Shown here one piece after another: positions 15,453-24,390 of a stretch of 64,000 nucleotides of DNA. Every line of letters begins with the position of its first letter. Position 1 is the first letter of the stretch. The notes below the pieces were generated by a model, which saw nothing but the letters and a program-made list of their open reading frames with translations, did not search any database and was not told the DNA's origin. The stretch lies in NCBI RefSeq assembly GCF_002916655.1, contig NZ_PPSM01000014.1:682001-746000 (forward strand). The letters run 5' to 3'. The position numbers were made by a program, and so were the translations under genes. This DNA comes from Novosphingobium sp. HII-3. GTDB taxonomy: Bacteria > Pseudomonadota > Alphaproteobacteria > Sphingomonadales > Sphingomonadaceae.

Positions 15453-16733
15453 TCAGCGCCAGGTGGGCAGCCACATCCAGAAGTTGTAGGCATCCTTGAA
15501 CGGCAGCGGCCATCCGGAGATGATCGGGTAGAACAGCACGAACAGCGCCAGAGACAACCCGAAGACTCCCCGCGGCACGAGCCGCCAGCGATCGCGGCGG
15601 TCCCACAGCGCGTCGAGCGCCAGCGCAAGGATCGCCATCAGGAAGGCGCCCGGCAGCAGGTAGTGATAGTAGAACTGCACCGGCTTGCCGTTGAAGATCC
15701 ACATCGCGACGCAGAGCGCATAGAGGACAGCGAAGAACAGGACGTCGCGCCGGCGCCGGAAAGCGGCGGCCCAGAGCCCCCAGAAGAACGCTGCCAGCCC
15801 CGCCAGCATCGCCAGCGGATTTCCGATCATGACGATGCCACGGTGCGCGCCGTCCACGTTCTCGAACAGATACCAGATGCCGCGGAGGTTGAGGACCCAC
15901 TGATACCAGTAGGTCTTGTAGGGGTGCGGCTTCTTCACGCTGTCCTGCAGGCGCACCATGAGCTCATGCTGTTCGACGACGCCGAGCGGCGCGATGGCAT
16001 GGTGAGGGTAGAACATCGCCGGGATATACGTGGCCCAGTAGACGGCGAGCGGGAGCAGACCGAGCCAGAGCACCGCCTCGACGAGGCTGACACCCTTGAT
16101 CGGGCCCGCGCCGCGCTTGCCGATGAAGGCAGGGCCGGTCTCCGCGACGCGCATGACAAGGAAGGCGAGGCCGGGGACCGCAAGCGCCGGTGCGCCGCTC
16201 CATTTGGCGCCGAGGGACAGGCCGAGCGCCAGTCCGCTGCCGAACAGATGCAGGCGGGCGATGCCGGTGCGTCGCGCGCGCCAGGCGGCGGCAAACTGCC
16301 ACAGCCCGACCATGCAAAGGCCGGCCGAGATCATGTCGAGCATGGCGATGCGGCTCTGAACGAACCACATGAAGTTGGTGGCAAGCAGGATCGTTGCCAG
16401 GATCGTCGCGCGGCGCCGCAGCGACACAAGCCAGACGAGGCGGGAGAAGGCGAGCAGACCCAGTCCGCCGAACAGCGCCGGTCCGAGCCTCCATGCCAGC
16501 GGCCGGTCCCCGAGCAGGTGAATGAGCGCGGCGATCACCTCCTTGCCGAACAGCGGATGTTCCCGGTTCGCCGGGATGAGTTCCAGCAGCTTCAGCGCGG
16601 CGGGAACGTAGTGGATCTCGTCGAAGTAGTATCGCGTCGGCGTGCCGAGCCGCCACAGAACAAGCGCCTGGAAAGCCGCAACGACTAGCAGGCACCAGCC
16701 GAGCGGATCGCGATCTTGACGAAAGAGAGACAT
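15453..16733 (-). CDS. PMT-family (protein O-mannosyltransferase-like) integral membrane glycosyltransferase
   Basis: This 426-residue polytopic protein has the acidic loop motif YYFDEIHYVP (D38-E39) followed by NREHPLFGKEVIA, the signature of GT39 protein O-mannosyltransferases and their bacterial relatives. Further periplasmic-loop motifs (NFMWFVQSRIAMLDM, KWSGAPAL) and a C-terminal four-helix PMT region fit. Such enzymes use a polyprenyl-phosphate sugar from the periplasmic side; the DPM1-GtrA protein on the opposite strand is a natural supplier. The acceptor (protein, lipid A or another glycolipid) is unknown. Its start faces metZ across an 84-base divergent promoter region. Confidence 0.85.
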   Translation of the reverse strand: MSLFRQDRDPLGWCLLVVAAFQALVLWRLGTPTRYYFDEIHYVPAALKLLELIPANREHPLFGKEVIAALIHLLGDRPLAWRLGPALFGGLGLLAFSRLVWLVSLRRRATILATILLATNFMWFVQSRIAMLDMISAGLCMVGLWQFAAAWRARRTGIARLHLFGSGLALGLSLGAKWSGAPALAVPGLAFLVMRVAETGPAFIGKRGAGPIKGVSLVEAVLWLGLLPLAVYWATYIPAMFYPHHAIAPLGVVEQHELMVRLQDSVKKPHPYKTYWYQWVLNLRGIWYLFENVDGAHRGIVMIGNPLAMLAGLAAFFWGLWAAAFRRRRDVLFFAVLYALCVAMWIFNGKPVQFYYHYLLPGAFLMAILALALDALWDRRDRWRLVPRGVFGLSLALFVLFYPIISGWPLPFKDAYNFWMWLPTWR

Positions 16734-16817
16734 CGGATCGGCGGATAAGCGGCTCGCAGCCGCAGGGCAAGCGCATCGGCTTGCGCTATCAACCGTGCGC
16801 TCCTAGAGGCATGGGCC

Positions 16818-18026
16818 ATGAAACGCACGACCGGACAGGACCGCAGCCAGACCCGCAACTGGCGTCCCGCAACCCGCGCGATCCGCGGAGGCACTTGGCG
16901 CTCGGAAATGGGTGAGACCAGCGAGGCGCTCTTCCTGACGTCCGGCTACAGCTATGATGACGCGGCGACCGTCGCGGCCCGTTTTGCGGGTGAGCAGGAC
17001 GGTATGACCTACTCGCGCCTGCAGAATCCGACCGTGGCCATGCTGGAGGAGCGCATCGCTCTTCTGGAAGGGGCCGAAGCCTGCCGCACGCAAGCGTCCG
17101 GTATGGCGGCGATGACCGCAGCGCTCCTGTGCCAGCTCTCGGCGGGAGACCACATGGTCACCGCGCGCGCGGCTTTCGGTTCGTGCCGCTGGCTGGGCGA
17201 TCACCTGCTTCCCCGTTTCGGCGTGGAGGTGACGGTGGTCGATGCATCGGATACCGCACAGTGGGAGGCGGCGATCCGTCCGAACACCAAGGTGTTCTTC
17301 TTCGAAACCCCGGCGAACCCGACGATGGACGTGGCCGATCTTGCGGCTATCGCAGAGATCGCCAAGGCCCACGGAATCACGACCGTGGTTGACAACGCCT
17401 TCTGTTCCCCGGCGCTGCAGCGGCCGATGGAGTTCGGCATCGATGTCGTCGCCTATTCAGCGACAAAGCTGATGGACGGGCAGGGCCGGGTCCTTGCCGG
17501 CGCAGTCTGTGGCTCGGAGGAATTCGTCAACGACAAGCTGTTGCCCTTCCAGCGCAACACCGGACCGAACCTTTCGCCGTTCAACGCGTGGGTCGTGCTC
17601 AAGGGGCTGGAGACGCTCGACCTGCGCGCGAAGAAGCAGAGCGAGAACGCTCTGGCGCTGGGCAAGTTCATCGAGAAGCGCGTGCCGAAGATTCTGCATC
17701 CCTGGCTGGACAGCCACCCGGCGCAGGAACTGGCGATGAAGCAGATGGACGCGTGCGGGCCGATCTTCTCCTTCGTTCTCGATGGTGGGCGGGAGCAGGC
17801 CCACGCCCTGCTCGACGCGCTGCAGCTCATCGATATCTCGAACAACATCGGGGACTCGCGTTCGCTGATGTGCCACCCGGCCTCCACCACCCACCACAAC
17901 ATGGGAGCCGAGGCGCGCGAGGCGATGGGTATCGGCGAAGGCATGTTGCGCATCAACGTCGGCCTTGAGGACATCGGCGACCTCATGGAGGACATGGACC
18001 AGGCCTTGAGCAAGGCAGGGCTCTGA
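16818..18026 (+). CDS. metZ: O-succinylhomoserine sulfhydrylase
   Basis: This 402-residue Cys/Met-metabolism PLP enzyme makes homocysteine directly from O-succinylhomoserine and sulfide. Recognisable parts are YSRLQNPTVAMLEERIA, TPANPTMDVADL, the PLP-lysine motif YSATKLMDGQGR and the C-terminal HPASTTHHNM. The GQG after the lysine region is typical of MetZ rather than of MetB or MetC. The leader (16734-16817) has a small GCAAGC/GCTTGC hairpin, but I could not match it to a SAM-II riboswitch. Confidence 0.92.
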   Translation: MKRTTGQDRSQTRNWRPATRAIRGGTWRSEMGETSEALFLTSGYSYDDAATVAARFAGEQDGMTYSRLQNPTVAMLEERIALLEGAEACRTQASGMAAMTAALLCQLSAGDHMVTARAAFGSCRWLGDHLLPRFGVEVTVVDASDTAQWEAAIRPNTKVFFFETPANPTMDVADLAAIAEIAKAHGITTVVDNAFCSPALQRPMEFGIDVVAYSATKLMDGQGRVLAGAVCGSEEFVNDKLLPFQRNTGPNLSPFNAWVVLKGLETLDLRAKKQSENALALGKFIEKRVPKILHPWLDSHPAQELAMKQMDACGPIFSFVLDGGREQAHALLDALQLIDISNNIGDSRSLMCHPASTTHHNMGAEAREAMGIGEGMLRINVGLEDIGDLMEDMDQALSKAGL

Positions 18027-18060
18027 GTTAAGGTCGGAACCCGGAACCTGTCCCTTGCTG

Positions 18061-18101
18061 CACGGTTGTAGCCTGACGAAACCGTCGTTAGGCTATCCGT
18101 G
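18061..18101 (+). other. Long imperfect hairpin abutting the apaG start codon
   Basis: The arms 18061-18079 and 18085-18101 share CACGG...TAGCCT.ACGA and its complement. The structure begins 34 bases after the metZ stop and ends two bases before the apaG ATG. It lacks a T-tract. It may end metZ transcripts or control apaG translation. Confidence 0.5.
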
Positions 18102-18103
18102 TC

Positions 18104-18502
18104 ATGAAGGAACTTTTCCAGCACACCGCCATCACTGACAGCCTCACTGTACGGGTGGCCGTCAGCTTCCTGCCCGAGCAATCGCGCATCGAAGCAGGGA
18201 AGTGGTTCTGGGTCTACCATATCCGCATCGAGAACGACACGGACGGTACGGTTCAGCTCATGAACCGGCACTGGCGTATCACCGACGCCAACGGCAAGGT
18301 CGATGTGGTCGAGGGAGACGGGGTGGTCGGTGAACAGCCGGTGCTCGAACCCGGCCGCAGCCATGACTACGTTTCAGGATGTCCGCTCTCCACCCCACAG
18401 GGATCGATGGAAGGCTACTACACCTTCCGCCGGGCCGACGGGTCCGAGTTCATCGCACAGATACCATTCTTCCCGCTGGCGGCCCCTGCCACGGCGGGCT
18501 GA
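18104..18502 (+). CDS. apaG: ApaG protein
   Basis: A 132-residue fibronectin-III-like fold protein with the family segments NRHWRITDANGKVDVVEGDGVVGEQP and FPLAAP near the end (only short parts shown here are diagnostic: HWRITDANG, GVVGEQPVL). ApaG homologues are linked to divalent cation tolerance and diadenosine tetraphosphate metabolism, but the biochemical role is unclear. No Shine-Dalgarno sequence precedes the ATG; a long hairpin occupies that place. It follows metZ on the same strand, as is common in alphaproteobacteria. Confidence 0.92.
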   Translation: MKELFQHTAITDSLTVRVAVSFLPEQSRIEAGKWFWVYHIRIENDTDGTVQLMNRHWRITDANGKVDVVEGDGVVGEQPVLEPGRSHDYVSGCPLSTPQGSMEGYYTFRRADGSEFIAQIPFFPLAAPATAG

Positions 18503-18551
18503 CCGCGCCCTGACGCTTGCCTGTGCAACGGCCGGCGCATAGGGAAGCGTC

Positions 18552-19361
18552 ATGAAGCGCACTCATCTGCCCCTCAACGCGCTGCGCGTATTCGATGCTG
18601 CCGCGCGGCATCTCTCGTTCACCCGGGCTGCTGACGAACTGGCTGTGACGCCCGCTGCGGTCGGACAGCAGATCCGCGCCCTCGAAGACCTGCTCGGCGT
18701 CGTGCTGTTCCGCCGCACCAGCAAGGGCCTTGAACTCACCGAGGAGGCCGGTTCCGGGCTCGCGGCGCTGCGTACCGGCTTTCTTCACTTCGAGGATGCG
18801 GTCCAGGCGATGCAGGCGGGCCAGTCCAGCCACGTCTATACCATCGCCTGCCCGCGGGAGTTCTTCGCGGCGTGGCTGGCCCCCCGCCTCGCCGTGTTCC
18901 GGGCTCAAAACCCGCAGGTGCGCTACGTCATCGTCGATGGCGAACGCACGGACTTCACCGAAGCGAACCTTGATCTTGCCGTGCGCTGGACCGATGGGCC
19001 TGGCGATCTGGAGGGGGTCGCGCTGGGGGCTGCGGCGTGGGTCGAAGTGGGCCGGGGCGACTGGATCGGCTGGCCCGGTGATCCGGAGCCGGCAGGCAAG
19101 GAGGAGCAGGGCGGTGACGACGGAAAAGCCGAAGTCATGGTGGGGGATGCGGGGCAGGCGATTGCTGCGGCGCTTGCCGGCATGGGCCGCGCGCGCGTTC
19201 CAGCACTTCTCGCCGCAAGCCTTGCGGGCGACGACCGGGCGGAGATGATCGGGAGCCCCATCGCCTGCCGGCGCGGATACTGGCTGGTGGCGCCTGTGCC
19301 GCAGTGGCGGCAGAAGAAAGTCAAGGAACTCGTGGCAGCGCTCACCGCCGGAGGGCAGTGA
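18552..19361 (+). CDS. LysR-type transcriptional regulator (GcvA-like), short
   Basis: The N-terminal winged helix-turn-helix (LPLNALRVFDAAARHLSFTRAA at residues 6 onward, then LAVTPAAVGQQIRALE) is typical of the GcvA branch. The 269-residue length is about 30 shorter than usual: the effector domain is condensed and has a glycine- and charge-rich stretch (KEEQGGDDGKAE) where folded structure is expected. It lies 49 bases after apaG. Its target is not evident; the M14 peptidase gene is convergent, not divergent, so the usual neighbour rule gives no hint. Confidence 0.82.
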   Translation: MKRTHLPLNALRVFDAAARHLSFTRAADELAVTPAAVGQQIRALEDLLGVVLFRRTSKGLELTEEAGSGLAALRTGFLHFEDAVQAMQAGQSSHVYTIACPREFFAAWLAPRLAVFRAQNPQVRYVIVDGERTDFTEANLDLAVRWTDGPGDLEGVALGAAAWVEVGRGDWIGWPGDPEPAGKEEQGGDDGKAEVMVGDAGQAIAAALAGMGRARVPALLAASLAGDDRAEMIGSPIACRRGYWLVAPVPQWRQKKVKELVAALTAGGQ

Positions 19362-19392
19362 GCCGACGGTACTGCGGCGGCACAGCCGTCGG
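19362..19392. terminator. Inverted repeat between convergent LysR and M14 peptidase genes
   Basis: GCCGACGG (19362-19369) pairs with CCGTCGGC (19385-19392) immediately after the LysR stop. There is no T-tract. Its position between convergent genes suggests a bidirectional transcription end. Confidence 0.4.
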
Positions 19393-19508
19393 CCGCTCAG
19401 TCCTGGCGAAGCTGGGACTCACGTTGCAGCTGAACGCGCGGCGCTCATCTCCGCCGCCAAGGCGGATTCCGGACGTGGCACGGCGCTCGTCCCGGGCGCA
19501 GCAGGAAC

Positions 19509-21302
19509 TCATCCGCCAGCCTGCGGCAATTCCCGCAGGACAGGGTAGACGTGGCTGAACGGGTCGCGATGCGGCAGGCGCTCGGCCAGCCACGCCATCC
19601 GTGCTTCGGGATCGCTCGCGAAGGCGGCGTCGGCTGCAAGCTTGCTCTCAAAGGTAAGGCGAACCTGCGGATTGGATTGTAGCAGTGCATCAAGGATCGG
19701 CGCCATGACGAAGTCCTCGGTTCCGGCGGGGGGTGAGAGCACTTCGGGGAAAAGCCCCCAGGCGAGGAAGCTGTCCTGGCTTTCAGGCTCCAGCAGAGCG
19801 GCCGCAAGCAGCCCCAGCGGCTGATCGGCCGGAACCCGCACAGTGCCTGCCCGGACCATCGTTTCAGCCTGTTCGTGCGTGAAGCGCGCTTCGACGGGAA
19901 TGCGCCCATCATGCGCTTTCGCCAGCTTCACGTCCTGGAGATGCACCGTGTCCACCGGCAGGGTTCGGTCGCTAGCCAGGGCTTCGAAACCGATGCCGTG
20001 AAGGCGCAACTTCTCGATGACTTCCCTCTGGGCGGCGGGAACCAGCCACGCCACGGGCAGGCGAACCGATTCGACAGGATCCTGCCCGATGATCGGCATG
20101 CGGAAGGTTATCCGCTTACCGGTCCACCGCTGCTCCATCCGTCCGGTGGCAGGGGACCTGTACGTGTCGAAGGCAACGCCCTTGAACCTGTCGACCCAAC
20201 CGATCGGCTGCTTCGCAGGCGTCCACCGCGTGAGCAGTTGCACGGGCCGCTCGGCGCGGTCGATCGCCTTTGCCTCCGCTATCCGATCGGCGTCCTGCGC
20301 CGCCAGCTCGAGAGCCGCTTCCAGCAGCACGTAGGTTCCGAGCACGCGTTGGCAGTAAGGCTTCAGCATGTGGTTCTCGACCAGCACGGTGGGCACGCCG
20401 ATGAAGTCGCCATAGCCGGTCGAATAGCGCGGCCCCTCCGGGCTGTAGCGAATGCCCTTCTGCGGATCGCGGGTGTCGAGCGGGCTGGGATAGATGATCG
20501 GCTCGTGCCCGGCGCGGGTCAACGCCGCCTTCACGGTGGGGCCGAAGCGCTGCTCCAGCCAGAGCGCCGTGGCACGGTGGCGTGCGTACTTGCCCCAGCC
20601 AGCGTAGGTATACGTGACGTCGTACTGCATGTCGAAGCCGCCGCTGACGTGGCAGTCTATGTAAAGCACGGGATCCAGCCGCTGCAGCAGAGCGACGATG
20701 GCGCGCACTTCGGGCGTGTCGAGCTTCGAGTAGTCACGGTTGAGATTGATGTCGCGCGCGTTGCCCTCAGTGCCTTTGGCGTCTGGCCCGCGCACGTGGA
20801 GGAAGTTCCAGGGGCTTGCCCGCTCGTGCCCGTCGATGTTGAGGATCGGCACGAAAACAAGATCAACCCTGTCGAGCAGGTCCTGCTTTCCGCGCATGGC
20901 GATGTCGCGCAGCAGCATGAGGCCCGCGTCCTTGCCGTCGATCTCGCCCGAGTGAATGCCCGCCTGCACGAGGACGACAGGCTTGCCGGCACTGCCCTTG
21001 CTGGCACGCACCATCAGCAGATCGCGACCCTCGCCGGTCTTGCCGAAGCTCGCTACGCTGATCAGCGGCGAGGCCTTGTCGAGGTGCTCCAGCCAGCTGC
21101 GCATCTCGTCAAAGCGCGGCGTCGTGCGGAACCCGGCGGCTTCGGCGGGGGTGATCCATGGATCGCCCGCAGGAGCAACGAGCTTTTCACTCGCACCCGA
21201 CCACGCCAGCGCCGGCGGCAGCACGGTCGGTGGCACCGGCTCCGCCGCGACCGCCGCTGTGGTCATGGCAAGAGTGGTGGCGATCGTGGCGAACTTCAGC
21301 AT
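19509..21302 (-). CDS. M14 family zinc metallocarboxypeptidase, exported
   Basis: This 597-residue protein begins with a signal peptide (cleavage probably after AVAA, residue 20). The zinc motif HSGEIDG supplies H117 and E120, and YIDCHVSGG near residue 210 supplies the third ligand. The remaining C-terminal part is beyond the catalytic domain. It follows the TonB receptor by 18 bases on the same strand, so receptor and peptidase form an operon. A periplasmic peptidase paired with an outer-membrane receptor suggests processing of an imported peptide-containing ligand; that is inference. Confidence 0.88.
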   Translation of the reverse strand: MLKFATIATTLAMTTAAVAAEPVPPTVLPPALAWSGASEKLVAPAGDPWITPAEAAGFRTTPRFDEMRSWLEHLDKASPLISVASFGKTGEGRDLLMVRASKGSAGKPVVLVQAGIHSGEIDGKDAGLMLLRDIAMRGKQDLLDRVDLVFVPILNIDGHERASPWNFLHVRGPDAKGTEGNARDINLNRDYSKLDTPEVRAIVALLQRLDPVLYIDCHVSGGFDMQYDVTYTYAGWGKYARHRATALWLEQRFGPTVKAALTRAGHEPIIYPSPLDTRDPQKGIRYSPEGPRYSTGYGDFIGVPTVLVENHMLKPYCQRVLGTYVLLEAALELAAQDADRIAEAKAIDRAERPVQLLTRWTPAKQPIGWVDRFKGVAFDTYRSPATGRMEQRWTGKRITFRMPIIGQDPVESVRLPVAWLVPAAQREVIEKLRLHGIGFEALASDRTLPVDTVHLQDVKLAKAHDGRIPVEARFTHEQAETMVRAGTVRVPADQPLGLLAAALLEPESQDSFLAWGLFPEVLSPPAGTEDFVMAPILDALLQSNPQVRLTFESKLAADAAFASDPEARMAWLAERLPHRDPFSHVYPVLRELPQAGG

Positions 21303-21320
21303 CGATGTGTTCTCCTGCGG

Positions 21321-23480
21321 TCAGAACCGGGCGCGCAGGCCCACGGTGCCGGTGCGCGGCGTGCCGGGCTGCACCCACAGCGGTGAGTAGCTGTTGGCGT
21401 ACCAGTGTTCGTCGAAGAGGTTGGTCACAGAGGCGAACAGGTCGATATGCTCCATCACCTCGACCCTGCCGAACAGGCGGAACAGTGTGTGCGAGGGCAG
21501 CATGAAATCGGTGCCCGTCTCGCCCGACCGCTTCGCGACGTAGTGCATGCCTGCGCCGAGCTGCGCCTCCCGCTTGCCGACGGCGAACGTCTTGGCGACC
21601 TGCATGTTGAGGTTGTGCCGGGGGATGTTGATCAGCGGATCGCCGGGGCTGATCTGGAAGGAATAGTTCGGATCAAGCATGCTCGAACGCGCTTCCGCAT
21701 CGACGTAGGCGTAGCTTAGCAGCACGTCCAGGCCGCCGGGAAGGCGGCCGTTTAGATCGAATTCGACGCCGCGGCTCCGCGCCTTGCCGATGGCGAGCGA
21801 GTAGCCGGGGTTGTTGGCGTCGGTCGCCAGAACGTTCGCCTTGGTGAGCTGGAACACCGAAAGCGTTCCGTTGAGCGCACCGCCAAGCAGGGTAAGCTTC
21901 AGCCCCGCCTCGATCGATTCGCTTGTCTCAGGGTCGAAGATCACCCCGTTCACGTCAGTGCCCACGTTGGCGCGGAAGCCCTGCCCATAGGCGGCGTAGA
22001 CGGTCAGCGGATCGCTCAGCCTGTAGACGATACCGGCCTGCGGGCTGAAGCGGCTCCGGGTGCGGCGGCTGTCCACTCCGGTCAGCCGGTTGTCGGTCTC
22101 CAGCGTGACCCGGTCGTAGCGGCCTCCGATGCGGACCTGCAGCCGGTCGGTGATCTCGATCTGGTCCTGCACGTAGGCGCCGGTCGCACGCTGGCGGTCA
22201 GTGCGGTCGGTCGTGACGGAGGTGGCCGGCAGGGGAAAGCGGCCGTAGACGGGATCGAGAATGTCGATGACATTGCCCTGCTGTTCGGTCGGGTTCGAAA
22301 TCAGCGTCGGCGGACGGTAGCGTGTGAAGTAGTTGTCGTACGTGAACTCGTCGTGATCGGCACCGATCAGCACGCGGTGGCGCAGGGATCCGGTTGCGAA
22401 CTCTCCGGCAAGCTCGGCGCGCACGACCTTGTGGTTCGCATCGTAGCGACGCGACCGGCGCTGGCGGGAGAGCGAACGGCCGTCGGTATAGAGCGCCTGG
22501 CGCGAGGGCACCGTCTCTGCATCGGAGGAGGAGCCGGTGAGCAGCGTGTCGCGGATGCTGCCGCCGACGAGCAGGCTCCAGCGATCGCTGAACTCGTGCT
22601 GCAGGCGCAGCTGGTGTCCTTCGGCGCGGGCTACGGTGTCGCCATCGCCCGGCTCGCCAAGAAAGCGCGAGCGCGGCACAGTATCGAAATTGCCGTTCAG
22701 CACGACGATGCCGCGATCGAAAGGCACGGCCACGCGCGTCTTCTCGAAGTCATACGTCAGGCGCGTGTCGGGCCCGAGCGCGAGCCCGACCGAAGGCAGG
22801 AAGCCCCAGCGCGACTGCTGGATGTGATCGCGGAAGGTGTTGCCGTCCTCGGCATAGCCGATCAGCCGTAGGGTGAGCTCGCCTGTCACCGCGACGTTGA
22901 CGTCAGCCTCGCCGCGCACCCGGTCCCAGCTGCCGTACTGTACGGCAGCCGTACCGAAGGTGCGACCCAGTTCGGCCTGCTTGGTGATGAGGTTGATCGT
23001 GCCGCCCGGTTCGCCCCGTCCGACCAGCGCGGCAGCGGGACCCTTCAGCACTTCGACCCGCTCGATCCCGGCCACGTCGCGCTGCCCGCCAAACCCGCGT
23101 CCGCCGTTGAAGCCATTGACGAGATAGCCGCTGGGCATGTTCTCGTCCCCTGCAAAGCCCCGGATTGCGAAGGAGTCCCACAGCCCGCCGAGCGTGTTCT
23201 GCCGCACCACCGATGCGTTGAGGTCGAGCGCGTCAGTCAGCCGCTGGATGGTGTTCTGCTCGAGCGTCTCGGCATCGATCTCGGCGATCGACTGAGGGAT
23301 CTCCGAAACCGCGAAGTTGCCGCGGTAGGCCTGGCGCACTCCGGTGACCGTGATGGCGGCGTTGCGTTCCTCGCCATCACGTTCTGCCTCCTCTGCAAAC
23401 GCCTGACCTACAGGCGCCAGCACAATGGCGAACGGCAGAGTTCCGGCCAGCAGCCGGCGGTCCTTGGCAAAATGACGCAT
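21321..23480 (-). CDS. TonB-dependent siderophore-type receptor
   Basis: A 719-residue outer membrane receptor with signal peptide (ends near QAFA), a plug domain containing PQSIAEIDAETLEQ, GFAGDENMPSGYLVNGF and RVEVLKGPAAALVGRGEPGG, and a beta barrel ending in aromatic RARF. The plug motifs match the ferrichrome/hydroxamate-siderophore receptor group. There is no N-terminal signalling (STN) domain, so it is not a FecA-type transducer. It is the first gene of an operon with the M14 peptidase and is divergent from the ABC genes. A Fur-like dyad lies upstream. Confidence 0.9.
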   Translation of the reverse strand: MRHFAKDRRLLAGTLPFAIVLAPVGQAFAEEAERDGEERNAAITVTGVRQAYRGNFAVSEIPQSIAEIDAETLEQNTIQRLTDALDLNASVVRQNTLGGLWDSFAIRGFAGDENMPSGYLVNGFNGGRGFGGQRDVAGIERVEVLKGPAAALVGRGEPGGTINLITKQAELGRTFGTAAVQYGSWDRVRGEADVNVAVTGELTLRLIGYAEDGNTFRDHIQQSRWGFLPSVGLALGPDTRLTYDFEKTRVAVPFDRGIVVLNGNFDTVPRSRFLGEPGDGDTVARAEGHQLRLQHEFSDRWSLLVGGSIRDTLLTGSSSDAETVPSRQALYTDGRSLSRQRRSRRYDANHKVVRAELAGEFATGSLRHRVLIGADHDEFTYDNYFTRYRPPTLISNPTEQQGNVIDILDPVYGRFPLPATSVTTDRTDRQRATGAYVQDQIEITDRLQVRIGGRYDRVTLETDNRLTGVDSRRTRSRFSPQAGIVYRLSDPLTVYAAYGQGFRANVGTDVNGVIFDPETSESIEAGLKLTLLGGALNGTLSVFQLTKANVLATDANNPGYSLAIGKARSRGVEFDLNGRLPGGLDVLLSYAYVDAEARSSMLDPNYSFQISPGDPLINIPRHNLNMQVAKTFAVGKREAQLGAGMHYVAKRSGETGTDFMLPSHTLFRLFGRVEVMEHIDLFASVTNLFDEHWYANSYSPLWVQPGTPRTGTVGLRARF

Positions 23481-23564
23481 GAGATCCCCACGACGAATGT
23501 ATGACGGGGTGCGCTGTGCCTCCTCGTTCGAGGCGGCTTTTGTCAGGACAGCGGTGGCTCGTCA

Positions 23565-23581
23565 ATGATATGTTGCATCAT
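23565..23581. promoter_or_regulatory. Fur-like dyad in the receptor/ABC divergent region
   Basis: ATGAT-N7-ATCAT (23565-23581) lies 85 bases upstream of the receptor start and 72 bases upstream of the ABC ATPase. It resembles half-sites of an iron-responsive operator and is overlapped by GTTG-N8-CAAC. A Fur site fits a siderophore receptor, but the match is short. Confidence 0.3.
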
Positions 23582-23619
23582 CACAACTAATGCGGCAGGA
23601 GGTGGGCAATCTGCAGAAG

Positions 23620-23645
23620 CCCTGAAAATATCAGCAATATTCGGG
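23620..23645 (+). promoter_or_regulatory. AT-rich dyad just upstream of the ABC ATPase start
   Basis: CCCTGAAAATAT (23620-23631) and AATATTCGGG (23636-23645) form an interrupted inverted repeat around CAGC. It occupies the ribosome-site position of the gene starting at 23653, so it could be an operator or a translational control hairpin. Confidence 0.35.
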
Positions 23646-23652
23646 AAACATC

Positions 23653-24390
23653 ATGGTTGAAACGGCGCCGCCGATCCTGATTGAGAACCTTGCCGTGACC
23701 TACGGCGACCACCGCGTCCTGGATGGCCTTTCCCTTTCTGCGCCTGAGGGCAGCGTAACGGCTCTGCTGGGCGGCAACGGGGCGGGGAAATCCACTACGC
23801 TCTCGACGTTGCTGGGGTTCGTGAAGGCACACGCGGGCGCCGTCTCGGTCTGCGGCGTCGATCCTGGCGTAGCTCCCGACGCGGCTCGCCGCCAGATCGC
23901 CTATCTGCCGGAAAACGTCGCGCTCTATGAACATCTGACGGCCGTTGAGAACGCGCAGTACCTGCTGGCCCTCTCCGGCGGAAAGCAGGATCGCGCGGCC
24001 ATCGTCGAGGCCTTCGCCGCCGCCGGCCTGCAGGAGCGCGCCTGGGGGCAGCGGCTGGGTGCCTTTTCCAAGGGCATGCGCCAGAAGGTCGCCATCGCCG
24101 TGGCCCTGCTGCGCGAGGTGCCGGTGCTGCTGCTCGATGAGCCGACCTCCGGCCTTGATCCGCGCGCCACGGCCGATTTCAACGCGCTTGTCCTCTCCGT
24201 GCGCGAACGGGGCACCGCGGTTCTGATGGTGACGCACGATCTGCTCAGCGCGGCCGACATCGCCGATAGGATCTGTTTCCTCGAGAGCGGGCGCATCGTC
24301 GAGGACGTGGTGGCGCATGGCCCCGATCGCTTTGACGTGCGTGCGCTCCACGCCCGCTTTGCGGTCGCCACGCAGAGGCTGGCGGCATGA
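23653..24390 (+). CDS. ABC transporter ATP-binding protein
   Basis: A 245-residue ATPase with Walker A GGNGAGKST (40-48), a signature of the form FSKGMRQK instead of LSGGQ, and Walker B VLLLDEPTSGLDP. This variant signature is common in ABC-2 type exporters, including NosF- and CcmA-like ATPases. Its TGA overlaps the ATG of the first permease (ATGA), so ATPase and permeases are made together. The transported substrate is unknown; the divergent receptor and peptidase genes suggest a peptide or metal-related cargo. Confidence 0.92.
   Translation: MVETAPPILIENLAVTYGDHRVLDGLSLSAPEGSVTALLGGNGAGKSTTLSTLLGFVKAHAGAVSVCGVDPGVAPDAARRQIAYLPENVALYEHLTAVENAQYLLALSGGKQDRAAIVEAFAAAGLQERAWGQRLGAFSKGMRQKVAIAVALLREVPVLLLDEPTSGLDPRATADFNALVLSVRERGTAVLMVTHDLLSAADIADRICFLESGRIVEDVVAHGPDRFDVRALHARFAVATQRLAA

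Noticed and set aside
15318..16688. 456-codon plus-strand open frame opposite the PMT gene
   Set aside because: Rich in Arg, Glu, Gln and His as antisense of a membrane protein; no motifs and no start signals.
16734..16817. SAM-II riboswitch upstream of metZ
   Set aside because: Such elements precede methionine genes in alphaproteobacteria, but I could not find the conserved core or pseudoknot; only a 6-bp hairpin is present.
19875..21386. 503-codon plus-strand open frame opposite the M14 peptidase
   Set aside because: Antisense to a well-supported peptidase with signal peptide and zinc motif; long antisense frames are expected in high-GC DNA.
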